A stretch of 64,000 nt of DNA, from positions 4,278,001 to 4,342,000 of the forward strand of contig NZ_AP017313.1 in NCBI RefSeq assembly GCF_002355435.1. Reading direction: 5' to 3'. Source of the stretch: Mucilaginibacter gotjawali (GTDB lineage Bacteria; Bacteroidota; Bacteroidia; Sphingobacteriales; Sphingobacteriaceae). The position numbers and the translations under genes are program-made. The notes under the pieces are model-generated. The model was not told the origin of the DNA and made no database searches. It saw only the letters and a program-made list of their open reading frames with translations. Positions 8,274 to 17,799 of this stretch are shown here, one piece after another (the first letter of the stretch is position 1; each line of letters opens with the position of its first letter).

Positions 8274-11200
8274 TTACTCCATAATTTGATTGAACAACCT
8301 TTTAATGACTCTGTCGCTTATTATGACCAGGTCCGACTGCCGGTATCTCTCCGTCATTTGTTCGGCATGCCAGCCCAAATGCCCTGCTTTTTTAGGGTGG
8401 GTTACACCCAACTGAATGGCGCACTGGTTCATGAAAGTGGTCGTTATTTCCAAGTCGGCCTCGCTTTTTGCAGCAAACCCATTTAAAATTTCCAGCAACA
8501 AATATTTTGGCGAATGATGGAACCGCATTTGTTCAGAGGCATCGTCGAGAATAATTGGCATTAATGGGCTTAATTGTTCCAATCCCCAGACTGTTGGCAC
8601 GTTCCAAACAGCGATATTACCCTGGATGTCGAAAGGCGCTAATTGTCCCGGCTTAAGATGCGCTACGATATAAGAAAAGCCCTCCTGATTACCTAGTTGG
8701 GCGAGGCGCCTGGCCGCTTCCATTTTACGCTCCGCCGAAGTATCTCCGGCATTCAGGCAAAACAACAACCGCGCTGTTACCGCATCTGGGTAACTTTCAC
8801 CAAGTAACTTAACCATGTGAAGAAACAGATAGCTATTCAGGTCCGTAATACTTTCCAATACTGGCAACAAGTCAGCCTGCGAACCACCTAAATCGAGATA
8901 GAGATTCACAAAGTCGTCGTCATGCCGGGTAGGTGAATTTTCGTCCAATATGTAAGTGAGGATAAATGGAAGTGCCTCCCGAATGCGCAACACACGGCAA
9001 AATTCCAGGTGTGTTCCGATCACCTTTGCATCACTTAGCCCATTTTGGAGATTGGCTAATATTTTTTCTTTTATTAATTGCGGGTAATCCTTGAAATATT
9101 CCAGTAACAATGCGGTAACGGAGTTGCGCTTGTTAACTTCTGCGAAGTGCATCCCATTGAAGCCTTCCGAATTCATCCTGATAAATTCCAGCAATACCGT
9201 GTCGGGTGTCTCGAACTGATATTTTTCCCATATTTTCAGGAATTGCACCGCCTGCCGCCTGTCCCGCAGCGGGCTGTTGGCGTTAACTGCTGGGAATGGA
9301 AAAGTGATCACAGCCTCCTTATAATAAGCATCGAGATGTTCCCTTATAATATCAGGGAAATAGTTGACAAGGTAACTTTTCATTAGTTTATCGATTCGCC
9401 AGGTCAGAAACCACTGTTTATCGCCCAAGGCCTGTAGGCATCGCTCCAATTCGATCCCATTTTCGTCGTCTGCCTGCTCCGACAGAAACCAGCATACCAA
9501 GTCAGAGTTAACCTCCAGCAACGGCTTATCTGAATCATATCGTTCATGTAACTCCTCTGTGCTGATGATGGTCTTTCCAAAATGTTCATATAGCTTAATA
9601 ATCCCTTCCCGAAAAGCATCCGGAGAACTTATATAATAAAGGTCATTCTGCCGTTTGCGCTGCTCAGCCTCACGGTACAGCAAAGCCTTCGGGTCTGGCT
9701 CATTTTTAAAGTCGAACAAAACTACGCCCAACTGCTCCAGTTGCTCCGCTTCCTGTTGGTGGCCGCTATAATAAAAGCCACTTCCAAAAACAGCAAATTG
9801 TCTGCGGTCAATATATCCCTCTTCGACTGCATAAAGGATGTCCTCAAAGCAGCTAGCACGGAGTGCACCGCTAAAAGCATATCTCTGCTGCGCAGTTTTA
9901 TCCGACAGTAGTGCGATTCTTAACCCCAATGAAAACGTATTGGTTTTGTCCAAAAACTCCACCATTTCGTTTGCTTCCCGGTCAAAGTTGTGTCTGCCGG
10001 TAAAGATCAGGTAAGCGACAACCGGGAAAATAATCGCAGTATCGGTTTGATAGATTTCTGCGCAAGCTGTGGCCAAGTTATGGTAAAACTCCTTGATCGT
10101 ATCGTTATTATGCCGAAAGAACCGTTGGAACGGTTCACTTTGAACGAGATGAAACAACTGGCGTATACGCCTGGGTTCGCGTGTATCCAAAACCAATTCA
10201 AGCAATCTTCGTTCCGAGCCAAAATGCGAAGTCGATTGATTATGGGCATAAAGTACATCAAAGCCTTCCAGCAAAAAATTATAATACAGGTCTACAAGTT
10301 CAAGCCGTGAAAAATACCGATACAAACCTTGGCGAAATTCATGCATTTCCAGGAGACTTCTTCTTTGAAGCAATTCCGTTAAAAATAAGTCGTCGCCCAT
10401 CTGGTAATGGGCCAGCGCCTCCAGCAGCAGTCGGCACAACCCCGATTCGTTTTCGATTAATAGCTGCCGCTTGGCTATAACTGAATAACGCCCTGCCTGT
10501 GTGTTGGTCAGTTGTAGGTAACGAAGCGTGCGACAGGCTACGATTTTGACAATTACTGGGGTATCAGCCGCTAGCACACCGATTAATTCGTTCACTACCG
10601 CATCGCTGTTGCCTGCGAAGGTCGCAAGGTTGGATTCATCTATGGCTACTAGTCTTGCCTGATGCCGGTTTGCCCTTTGTAAAATCTTTTGCAATACCTC
10701 CAACCGAAAAGCCGGACTGAACTTACTACCCTCGCTCAATGCCAATAACTCGATGTTATCTGCTTCAATGACCGCAATTAATTGTTGCCTTTCTGTATTG
10801 TTTTCCGGTAACAGAGAGAGATAGGTCGCCAGTGTTTGGATCCATTTTTTACTAACTTTTCGAATATTTTGCCCAACCGTTATCAAGCAGATGATCGTTG
10901 CTACATCAAAGTTAAGCAACGCCAATGCCGCCAATTGTTCCTGGAAAAAAGCATTCATAAAAGACCATTGATTTCTGCGGATGTTCAGTATCGAACTATG
11001 CGCCAGCAGGTCAATATCTACCTGTGAAAAAAAATCCTGGAGCGTTTCATCCAGGCAGGCGTTCACCCCTTTGATTTGTAATAGGAGCGCTAGTTGCTGC
11101 AATAACTTTTTGTAATGAACACTAAACTTATCCAAGCTGAGTCCTGCCCGTATTTTCCGGCTGGCAGATAGCTGAAGTGATTCGTCAACGAATCGTCTGG

Positions 11201-12404
11201 CGACGTCTATTTTCGTTTTTGGAACTTCACGGGAAGCATCGCGGAACCAACTGACGAGATGGATCAGGTAAAAAGGTGTCGTTAGTAGATCCCCGATTCC
11301 CAGTCCGTTCATCTTTGAATAAAATGTCATCGCAGCAGCGCGGCTGTTTAGTTGCGCTTCCAGATAGGCGAAAAGCTGGCCATGATGCAGGTCCATTAGC
11401 TCATAAAAGCCAAATCCCGGTAATTCCTCTGGCAAATGTTGATAGGCATAGAATAATTTGCGGCAGGAAAAGGCGACTCGGACTGCAGGATGATCTCGGC
11501 TGAAATCCCGAATATGTCCGACTACGGTATTGAACTGTTCTGTGGGAACCTCGTCGAGGCCGTCGATCAGCACGATGATGTCCTTCGCAGGAACGCTCAG
11601 CCAACTGGCATAATAATCCTCTAGCAAACGCGCAATTGGCAGTACCGAGCAAAACTTCAGGTCCAATGGTAGCGGAGCTAACCCAATACCCAGTTCCGAA
11701 AGCTCCCAGGCGGTTTGGCGGAATAAGCTACTTTTACCTTCGTAAGCTTCGGCTACCAGGCAAATCTTCTGCTGTGTTCCGGATACCGACAGTAAGGCGG
11801 TCAGGGTCAGAACCGAACGGGGTTTATCCCCAAAGTCCCAGGATTGATCCGCTGGACCATCAGCCAGCGGCTGGATATGTCGGGCAATAAAATTCGGGCA
11901 CGATGTTAGTTCCGGTAGCTGAAAAGCCGGCTGTAAACAGTGTACTTTAGCTTCTGTCTTGCCAAAATATTTTTCAACGAGCCGGTATTGAAATTTAAGC
12001 ATATCTTCTATACGGGTCACATCCCATACATCGAAAGCCAGTCCATTTTGCGTTCTTAGTAAGATCTTCTGCTGATTAATCCATTGTTGTATTTTTTGAT
12101 TTTGCAGGTCAGCGGTTGTAGTCAGAATAAAGATGTCAGCAGTTGCGGCAAAAGTGCCGTTCAAAAAAACACTCAGAGCTTTTTTCAATTGTGCTAGAGA
12201 TAGTTCGCTATGCTTGTTTTGGATACAGGTATGCCTACCCGTGGATTGCACAAAAGACAACAGATCAATACCCGCCTGGAAATGTCCTTGGCGTAAAAAT
12301 TCTTCCACGGCAGGGTCTCCAGACTGTTCTCTGTAAAGAAACAAACTGATTTTCTGAAAATTCTTCCAATCGACTTTTGGCCAAGAAAGTGCTGTTTGGT
12401 TCAT
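8274..12404 (-). CDS. nuclease-NACHT NTPase (candidate Avs/bNACHT-like anti-phage defence protein)
   Basis: 1376 aa, a single-gene unit. Residues ~1-150 look like a PD-(D/E)XK nuclease of the Mrr/Cap4 sort: QAGID (Asp47), then IQNKH (Gln62-x-Lys64), and a downstream FILTTTA strand typical of these effector domains. Residues ~205-330 hold a STAND/NACHT NTPase: Walker A AEAYEGKSS (Lys224), Walker B VLIDGLDEV (Asp281-Glu285) and a sensor-1-like FSCRK. The remaining ~900 residues are helical and repeat-like with no enzyme motif, as expected of a ligand-sensing superhelix. Such proteins are known from Avs and bNACHT systems to recognise phage proteins and then degrade DNA. That role here is inferred from domain order. 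No partner gene, helicase or methylase lies beside it. It sits next to a MITE and an IS4 element, between two xylan-related loci, consistent with acquisition. Confidence 0.8.
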   Translation of the reverse strand: MNQTALSWPKVDWKNFQKISLFLYREQSGDPAVEEFLRQGHFQAGIDLLSFVQSTGRHTCIQNKHSELSLAQLKKALSVFLNGTFAATADIFILTTTADLQNQKIQQWINQQKILLRTQNGLAFDVWDVTRIEDMLKFQYRLVEKYFGKTEAKVHCLQPAFQLPELTSCPNFIARHIQPLADGPADQSWDFGDKPRSVLTLTALLSVSGTQQKICLVAEAYEGKSSLFRQTAWELSELGIGLAPLPLDLKFCSVLPIARLLEDYYASWLSVPAKDIIVLIDGLDEVPTEQFNTVVGHIRDFSRDHPAVRVAFSCRKLFYAYQHLPEELPGFGFYELMDLHHGQLFAYLEAQLNSRAAAMTFYSKMNGLGIGDLLTTPFYLIHLVSWFRDASREVPKTKIDVARRFVDESLQLSASRKIRAGLSLDKFSVHYKKLLQQLALLLQIKGVNACLDETLQDFFSQVDIDLLAHSSILNIRRNQWSFMNAFFQEQLAALALLNFDVATIICLITVGQNIRKVSKKWIQTLATYLSLLPENNTERQQLIAVIEADNIELLALSEGSKFSPAFRLEVLQKILQRANRHQARLVAIDESNLATFAGNSDAVVNELIGVLAADTPVIVKIVACRTLRYLQLTNTQAGRYSVIAKRQLLIENESGLCRLLLEALAHYQMGDDLFLTELLQRRSLLEMHEFRQGLYRYFSRLELVDLYYNFLLEGFDVLYAHNQSTSHFGSERRLLELVLDTREPRRIRQLFHLVQSEPFQRFFRHNNDTIKEFYHNLATACAEIYQTDTAIIFPVVAYLIFTGRHNFDREANEMVEFLDKTNTFSLGLRIALLSDKTAQQRYAFSGALRASCFEDILYAVEEGYIDRRQFAVFGSGFYYSGHQQEAEQLEQLGVVLFDFKNEPDPKALLYREAEQRKRQNDLYYISSPDAFREGIIKLYEHFGKTIISTEELHERYDSDKPLLEVNSDLVCWFLSEQADDENGIELERCLQALGDKQWFLTWRIDKLMKSYLVNYFPDIIREHLDAYYKEAVITFPFPAVNANSPLRDRRQAVQFLKIWEKYQFETPDTVLLEFIRMNSEGFNGMHFAEVNKRNSVTALLLEYFKDYPQLIKEKILANLQNGLSDAKVIGTHLEFCRVLRIREALPFILTYILDENSPTRHDDDFVNLYLDLGGSQADLLPVLESITDLNSYLFLHMVKLLGESYPDAVTARLLFCLNAGDTSAERKMEAARRLAQLGNQEGFSYIVAHLKPGQLAPFDIQGNIAVWNVPTVWGLEQLSPLMPIILDDASEQMRFHHSPKYLLLEILNGFAAKSEADLEITTTFMNQCAIQLGVTHPKKAGHLGWHAEQMTERYRQSDLVIISDRVIKRLFNQIME

Positions 12405-12713
12405 GGGTTAAAGATAAGGGAAGATAAGGATGTTTCGTAGCTGGGGGGTATCATTTTAATGCCAACACTCTCACAAGAATCGGCAAAAGGCCCTCATCTT
12501 CGCCTTCCCGTGCGCCGCCGACAGGTAATGAGGCAGGATATTTTTGCATTACTACTCCCGAACTGTTAAACTACCGCACGGCCACTCGCTACATACCCCG
12601 GCCAGCGGAGCAATTTGCGAGAAAACCCGGATGGAATTAACTTAGCGCCCCAGACCCCATCGGGGTCAAATATTGGTAGAAAAAAAGTCAGCCTGAAATT
12701 TCGTTCCGTAGGT
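12405..12713. other. intergenic region upstream of the NACHT gene
   Basis: 309 bp with no gene seen. It should contain the NACHT promoter. It holds GCCGACAGGT (12517-12526), an inverted match to ACCTGTCGGC at 8161-8170 on the other side of the gene, and the dyad GACCCC-atc-GGGGTC (12650-12664). It ends in TTTCGT + TCCGTAGGT, the left half of the hairpin in which the MITE and IS sit. Confidence 0.4.
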
Positions 12714-12857
12714 CAATGTCATTAAGTTAAGCGGACAATGGCGATCATAAACGCGCTCCGTTGACTCACCCGGACGTTGCTACGCTCGTCCGCCCTCTCT
12801 TTCGCTACGCGATAAAGAGGGCAAAAAAAAAGAAACTCTCTTAACTTAATGACATTG
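12714..12857. mobile_element. 144-bp MITE sharing the terminal repeats of the adjacent IS4 element
   Basis: The 18-bp ends CAATGTCATTAAGTTAAG (12714-12731) and CTTAACTTAATGACATTG (12840-12857) are exact complements of each other and identical to the ends of the IS starting 9 bp later. The interior is non-coding. It shares TTGACTCAC with the IS left end and contains an imperfect hairpin around 12790-12822. It is flanked by TCCGTAGGT and GCCGTAGGT, nearly identical 9-bp sequences. It was probably mobilised in trans by the IS transposase. Confidence 0.85.
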
Positions 12858-12866
12858 GCCGTAGGT

Positions 12867-14349
12867 CAATGTCATTAAGTTAAGCGATACTCAATTGACT
12901 CACATGTTATTAAGTTAGGAAAAAGACAAGCAAAAAAGGATTGCAGCAAGTAGTTTTGAATCGACTAAAACACAAAACACTACTACAACCCTAATGGCCA
13001 AGACCGAGATAAAAATAGGAATAAAAATTATTTCCGAACTAAAAAGCTTTGTTTCATTGATAGTACATAATGAAGCTCTACTGAATAATTTCCGAAGATC
13101 TCCTGAAGACTTCACTCGAAATAGAAAATTACCTTTTGAACGGCTTGTTTTATTGATAGTTAAGCTTTGCAAAAAGACGCTTAGCATAGAGTTGGAAAAG
13201 TTTTTTGAGGAGTTAGGTGCCCCCAATACCTGCTCGGTAAGTGCTTTTACCCAACAACGCATAAAGCTAAAACCATCCTTCTTTTGTCTCTGGAACAGGG
13301 TTCTTTGCAGCAGTTTTTACTGTTATGCGGGGTCGGATATAAGGCAATGGAAAGCCTTACGAGTTATTGCAGCAGATGGTTCTAATGTAAGCTTAATAAA
13401 CACTCCGGTGCTCAACGGCCATTTTGGTGGTGCAAGTAATCAGAATTGCAATTTTGTACAGGCTAAAACATTTTACCACTACGACGTGCTCAATCAGCTT
13501 GTTCTTTATTCTAAAATAGCGCCTTATCGTTATGGAGAAGTGCCAATGGCCTACGATGCAACAGAAGAATTGGAGGAAGATATGCTGGCTATTTACGACA
13601 GAAATTTTTGCAGTTACAAAATGTTCGCCTTACATCTTTGGGCCGAGAAGGAAATTAAATTCGTCATCAGGGGAAAGGATAATCATAGTATGGTACAGGA
13701 ATTTGTAGCGAGAGGTAAACAAACAGAAGTTATTCATCTATCACCAGGGAAAGCGGCCATAGAAGGATTAAAAGAAAGCGGATTCATCATCACCAGGCAG
13801 ACATTGCTAAAAGTGAGGCTAGTACGGGTTGAGCTTGAAAAAACAATAGAAGTACTAGTGACAAACTTATGGGCAGAAGACGGTTTTCCCAATAGCGACT
13901 TCAAAAAGCTTTACTTCTTGAGATGGGGGGTAGAGACGAATATATCCATTCAAAAGAATATCCTTCAACTAGAAGCTTTCAGCGGATTAACGGTTGAATC
14001 CGTTGAACAGGACTTCTATGCTACCGTTTTTACTGCAAATCTACATTCAGTTTTGATAAAAGATGCTCAACAATCAATAGACGAAAACTCAAAAAGTAGA
14101 AAATATCCTATGAAAGTTAATAGAAATAAGTCAATCGGTAAGCTTAAGATCAACCTTATCTCTCTTTTTACAGATAATGACGTTGGTCGTATCCTGAATA
14201 TATTACACGCTCATTTTATAAGAGATATATTACCGGTGAGACCCAACAGATCCTATGAACGAGTCAGGAAAAACAAACAATCTAAAAGCAAACATAGGAC
14301 GTTTTCAAACTTTAAACCATCTTACTAAATCCTTAACTTAATGACATTG
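12867..14349 (+). mobile_element. complete IS4-family insertion sequence (1,483 bp)
   Basis: It is bounded by perfect 18-bp terminal inverted repeats (12867-12884 and 14332-14349) and flanked on both sides by the same 9-bp direct repeat GCCGTAGGT (12858-12866 and 14350-14358), as expected of a target duplication. It carries one transposase gene with no passenger. The identical ends and intact gene suggest a recent insertion. Confidence 0.93.
12994..14328 (+). CDS. IS4-family DDE transposase
   Basis: 444 aa. The family signature Y-(2)-R-(3)-E-(6)-K is present exactly in YFLRWGVETNISIQK near residue 310. The first catalytic Asp is in VIAADGSNVSLIN (~residue 129), and a second is expected in the YDATEELEEDMLAIYDRNF region. 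The N-terminal part (FFEELGAPNTCSVSAFTQQR) is the usual DNA-binding and dimerisation region. It ends 4 bp before the right terminal repeat. There is no frameshift, so the element is likely active and could also move the neighbouring MITE. Confidence 0.93.
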   Translation: MAKTEIKIGIKIISELKSFVSLIVHNEALLNNFRRSPEDFTRNRKLPFERLVLLIVKLCKKTLSIELEKFFEELGAPNTCSVSAFTQQRIKLKPSFFCLWNRVLCSSFYCYAGSDIRQWKALRVIAADGSNVSLINTPVLNGHFGGASNQNCNFVQAKTFYHYDVLNQLVLYSKIAPYRYGEVPMAYDATEELEEDMLAIYDRNFCSYKMFALHLWAEKEIKFVIRGKDNHSMVQEFVARGKQTEVIHLSPGKAAIEGLKESGFIITRQTLLKVRLVRVELEKTIEVLVTNLWAEDGFPNSDFKKLYFLRWGVETNISIQKNILQLEAFSGLTVESVEQDFYATVFTANLHSVLIKDAQQSIDENSKSRKYPMKVNRNKSIGKLKINLISLFTDNDVGRILNILHAHFIRDILPVRPNRSYERVRKNKQSKSKHRTFSNFKPSY

Positions 14350-14544
14350 GCCGTAGGTACGAAACCTATACGCCATGCATTAGCGCCGATGCCGCTTCAA
14401 TAGTTGCGTACCGATGGCACGCTTTTCATGTGTTGTTTATTTTCTACAAATGTTTTGCACCTAACGGCGCAAGGGAAATAATATCGTCTCGCCTCTCTAC
14501 AAATCCCCACCCCAACTCCGGTATATCGCCTATGCATAAAAAAA

Positions 14545-14579
14545 AGCAGCGATGATTTTAACCTATCGCTGCTTTTTTT
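14545..14579 (-). terminator. bidirectional intrinsic terminator of the xylose operon
   Basis: A 9-bp stem AGCAGCGAT/ATCGCTGCT with an 11-nt loop, bordered by A8 on the left and T7 on the right, so it can act in both directions. It lies ~17 bp past the stop of the minus-strand symporter gene. Confidence 0.85.
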
Positions 14580-14595
14580 GAACTTATTTTTCTGC

Positions 14596-16272
14596 CTACC
14601 AGAAAACAGTATAAAGCGCTACAAGGATACCGATGATAATAAGCGCACCCACGGCAAAGCCGTTGGTAGTGCGGAACATTTTGGCATCAACTTCCAGGCC
14701 GTTGGTTGTTTTGCCCCTCGCATGATCTATCAAACTGATAACGATCATCCCGACGATACAAATTACAAAAACAAAACCCATCCGGTCGAGAAAAGGGATC
14801 TCGTATAAATGGCTGTCTGCGTTTTTATAGGAAAAACCAGAATGTGCCAGGGATGACAGATCGGTCAGCTTCGGTAAAAATTTAAAGAAAACCGAGAAGA
14901 TAAACCCACCGATGGTTGCAAACATGGCGGCATTGGATGATGCTTTTTTCCAGAAGAACCCCAAAATGAACATCGCAAAAATACCGGGCGATACAAAGCC
15001 GGTATATTCCTGTATAAACTGGAATCCGCCTTTTTTATCAATGCCCAGGAATGGTGAAATAACTACCCCCAGGATCATCGCTACCACCACCGTAATTTTG
15101 CCCACTTTTACCAGGTTAGTTTCGGAGGCATCGGGCCTGATCTTCTTTTTGTAAATATCCAATGTAAAAATGGTAGCGATGCTATTGGCCTTTCCGGCTA
15201 ACGACGCTACAACGGCAGCGGTTAGGGCTGCAAAAGCAAGTCCCTTAATGCCCGCCGGCAACAGGTTTAATAAAACCGGGTAGGCATTATCATGATTACT
15301 TGAAATACTGCCCGCCATATCGGTATTAAATACGTTTTCCTTGTATAACACAAAAGCCGCAATACCTGGTAATACTACGATTAGCGGCATTAAAAGCTTT
15401 AAAAATGCCGCAAACAGGATGCCGCCGCGAGCCGTCGGCAAGTCAGCCCCAAGCGCGCGCTGCGTGATATACTGGTTGCATCCCCAATAATTCAGGTTTA
15501 CAATCCACATACCGCCAATTAATACGGTTAAGCCGGGTAAGTCACCGTAACTCGCATTATCCTTCTTCAGGATCATATGGAAATGGTCGTGAAATTTCGA
15601 GTACATGATAGACAGCCCACTGCCTATGCCGCTCTGCCCGTAATGTGTTGCAACAAGGTTAACGGCGATGTAGGTGGTTACCAGGCCGCCTAAAATTAAA
15701 AAGAATACCTGTATAACATCGGTATAACCAATTACCTTCATGCCACCCAGCGTAATAACGATGGCAAATACCGCCAGCAAGCCGATACATACATTAAAAT
15801 TAACCCCTGATATCCCGTGGATGGCAATGGCCCCAAGGTAAAGTATCGACGTTAAATTTACGATCACGTACAGCAGCAGCCAAAACACTGCCATAATCAT
15901 GGCAACGGTGCTGTTGTACCGCTGGTGCAAAAATTGCGGCATCGTGAAGATCTTGTTTTTAAGATAAACCGGGATAAAAAATACCGCCACAATGATCAGC
16001 GTCAGCGCGGCCATCCACTCATAGGTGGAGATGGCCAATCCCATGGTAAAACCGTTACTGCTCATTGCCACCATCTGCTCGGCAGAGATATTGGAGGCGA
16101 TAAGAGAGGCACCGATGGCCCACCAGGTAAGCGACCCTTCTGCTAAAAAGTAATCTTTAGATTTAGAAACATCGGATTTTTTTTTACGACGATATACCGT
16201 TAAGCCGTAAGTAGCGACAATGACAAAGTATATAAAAAATACCAGGTAATCACCGTAAGATAATTGTCTCAT
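14596..16272 (-). CDS. sodium:solute symporter (probable xylose transporter)
   Basis: 558 aa with about 14 membrane helices, SSS/SGLT family. The N-terminus YGDYLVFFIYFVIVATYGL, the stretch KDYFLAEGSLTWWAIGASLIASNIS and the segment GKANSIATIFTLDIYKKK are family features. The last encloses the conserved sodium-site region. It imports sugar with Na+ across the inner membrane. As third gene of a xylB-xylA-symporter operon its substrate is most likely D-xylose or a xylo-oligosaccharide. It is 154 bp behind xylA, and that gap holds a 27-bp perfect inverted repeat. Confidence 0.88.
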   Translation of the reverse strand: MRQLSYGDYLVFFIYFVIVATYGLTVYRRKKKSDVSKSKDYFLAEGSLTWWAIGASLIASNISAEQMVAMSSNGFTMGLAISTYEWMAALTLIIVAVFFIPVYLKNKIFTMPQFLHQRYNSTVAMIMAVFWLLLYVIVNLTSILYLGAIAIHGISGVNFNVCIGLLAVFAIVITLGGMKVIGYTDVIQVFFLILGGLVTTYIAVNLVATHYGQSGIGSGLSIMYSKFHDHFHMILKKDNASYGDLPGLTVLIGGMWIVNLNYWGCNQYITQRALGADLPTARGGILFAAFLKLLMPLIVVLPGIAAFVLYKENVFNTDMAGSISSNHDNAYPVLLNLLPAGIKGLAFAALTAAVVASLAGKANSIATIFTLDIYKKKIRPDASETNLVKVGKITVVVAMILGVVISPFLGIDKKGGFQFIQEYTGFVSPGIFAMFILGFFWKKASSNAAMFATIGGFIFSVFFKFLPKLTDLSSLAHSGFSYKNADSHLYEIPFLDRMGFVFVICIVGMIVISLIDHARGKTTNGLEVDAKMFRTTNGFAVGALIIIGILVALYTVFW

Positions 16273-16326
16273 AGTTTATTATTCGTTTAAATGTTGGTTT
16301 GACAATTATAGTCATTTTTTTGGAAA

Positions 16327-16410
16327 AGTTGATTAAGATGAATTGGTTGATTAAATTTTAATTTATTTTCGATCATTTTAACCTAATCAACCAATTCATC
16401 TTAATCAACT
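16327..16410. repeat. 27-bp perfect inverted repeat between xylA and the symporter
   Basis: The arms 16327-16353 and 16384-16410 are exact reverse complements (core GATTAAGATGAATTGGTTGA) with a 30-nt loop. It lies inside the operon, between xylA and the transporter. A transcript would form a very stable stem, which could stabilise the upstream xylA mRNA or reduce symporter expression. It is not followed by a T-run. Confidence 0.85.
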
Positions 16411-16426
16411 CAATCAACTAAACCGA

Positions 16427-17752
16427 CTAAATATACCTGTTGATTAAATTTTCGATATACTCCTGTTTGCCGCTGATGGTTGCCGGCTCGCCGTTTTCAA
16501 TGGCGTAGGCCCTTAAGTCTTCCAGCGTCAGTTTACCTTCTTCAAAAGCCTTTCCTTTGCCGGTATCGAAAGAGGCATACCTGTCTTTACGCAGTTTTAA
16601 GTATTCAGATTTTTGGAGGATGTTATCGGCAGTAACCAACGCCCTGGCAAAGATGTCCATACCGCCAACGTGGGCATAAAACAAATCAGCCGGATCGGTT
16701 GAGTTGCGGCGGATCTTGGCATCAAAATTAATACCGCCACCTGCAAAACCGCCTGCTTCCAGGATGATCATCATGATTTCGGTTACTTCGTTGATATCAT
16801 TCGGAAACTGGTCGGTATCCCATCCGTTTTGTGTGTCGCCCCTATTTGCATCAATGGAACCTAACAAACCTGCACCCGCAGCTACCTGTAGCTCATGCTG
16901 GAAAGTATGGCCGGCCAATGTAGCATGGTTCACCTCAAGGTTCAGTTTAAAATCGTTGATCAGGTCGTATTTTTGCAAAAAGCCTAATACGGTAGCTGCA
17001 TCATAATCATACTGGTGTTTGGTTGGCTCGCATGGTTTTGGTTCGATAAAGAAAGTACCTTTAAACCCTTGTTTGCGGGCATAGTCTTTTGCGGTATGCA
17101 AAAATTTGGCCAGGTGTTCCTGTTCGCGTTTCATGTCAGTATTCAATAATGACATATAGCCTTCCCGACCACCCCAGAACACATAGTTTTCGCCGCCCAG
17201 GGCTATGGTTGCATCCAGGGCTGCCTTTACCTGCGCGCCGGCATGGCTCAGCACCTGGAAATCAGGGTTGGTTGCCGCGCCGTTCATATACCTGCGATGG
17301 CTGAACAGGTTGGCTGTTCCCCACAATAATTTTACCCCGCTGGCGGCTTGTTTTTGTTTGGCATATTCAACCAAAGCCTGCAGGCGGCGGTCGTTTTCAT
17401 TAACGTCATTGGTGTAATCTACCACATCCACATCATGGAAGCAGTAATAATGCATGCCCATTTTAGTGATGAATTCAAAGGCTGCGTCCATTTTGTCTTT
17501 TGCCCGTTCAACGGCATCGGCTTTTTCATTCCATGGGAACAAATGGGTTGGTTCGCCAAATGGATCGGCGCCGCTACCGCAGAAAGAATGCCAGTATGCG
17601 CAGGCAAAACGCAAATGGTCTTTCATGGTTTTGCCGGCCACTACTCTATTCTCGTCGTACCAGCGGAATGCCAGCGGGTTATCTGATTGTGCTCCTTCGA
17701 ATTTTACCTGGCCTATGCCTTTAAAAAATTCCTTTTCTCCTGTTATTATCAT
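16427..17752 (-). CDS. xylA: xylose isomerase
   Basis: 441 aa, the normal length of class II enzymes. It converts D-xylose to D-xylulose in the cytoplasm using two divalent metals. Characteristic motifs are HSFCGSGADPFG, YCFHDVDVVDY with the catalytic His, EPKPCEPTKHQYDYD, NLEVNHATLAGHTFQHE and GSIDANRGD (metal ligands). It is the second gene of the operon, 96 bp behind xylB. The start at MIITGEKEFF matches family N-termini. Confidence 0.97.
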   Translation of the reverse strand: MIITGEKEFFKGIGQVKFEGAQSDNPLAFRWYDENRVVAGKTMKDHLRFACAYWHSFCGSGADPFGEPTHLFPWNEKADAVERAKDKMDAAFEFITKMGMHYYCFHDVDVVDYTNDVNENDRRLQALVEYAKQKQAASGVKLLWGTANLFSHRRYMNGAATNPDFQVLSHAGAQVKAALDATIALGGENYVFWGGREGYMSLLNTDMKREQEHLAKFLHTAKDYARKQGFKGTFFIEPKPCEPTKHQYDYDAATVLGFLQKYDLINDFKLNLEVNHATLAGHTFQHELQVAAGAGLLGSIDANRGDTQNGWDTDQFPNDINEVTEIMMIILEAGGFAGGGINFDAKIRRNSTDPADLFYAHVGGMDIFARALVTADNILQKSEYLKLRKDRYASFDTGKGKAFEEGKLTLEDLRAYAIENGEPATISGKQEYIENLINRYI

Positions 17753-17799
17753 AATTATTGAATTAGTGATTTATTGAATTAGTGATTGCCTGTCCGTTC

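Larger units (their letters stand above)
12699..14364. repeat. interrupted palindromic target of the MITE and IS
   Basis: Removing both elements and the extra 9-bp copies leaves TTTCGT-TCCGTAGGT-ACGAAA, a hairpin whose apical 9 nt equal the duplicated target. The right flank (14359-14490) continues with a second hairpin, TTGCACCTAACGGCGCAA near 14454-14471. This resembles palindromic intergenic repeats I recall from related Bacteroidota genomes. The family assignment is from memory and unchecked. Confidence 0.6.

Noticed and set aside
12780..12832. Hairpin plus A-run in the MITE interior as a terminator
   Set aside because: On the plus strand the stem is followed by A's, and on the minus strand the T-run precedes the stem, so neither direction has the stem-then-U order.
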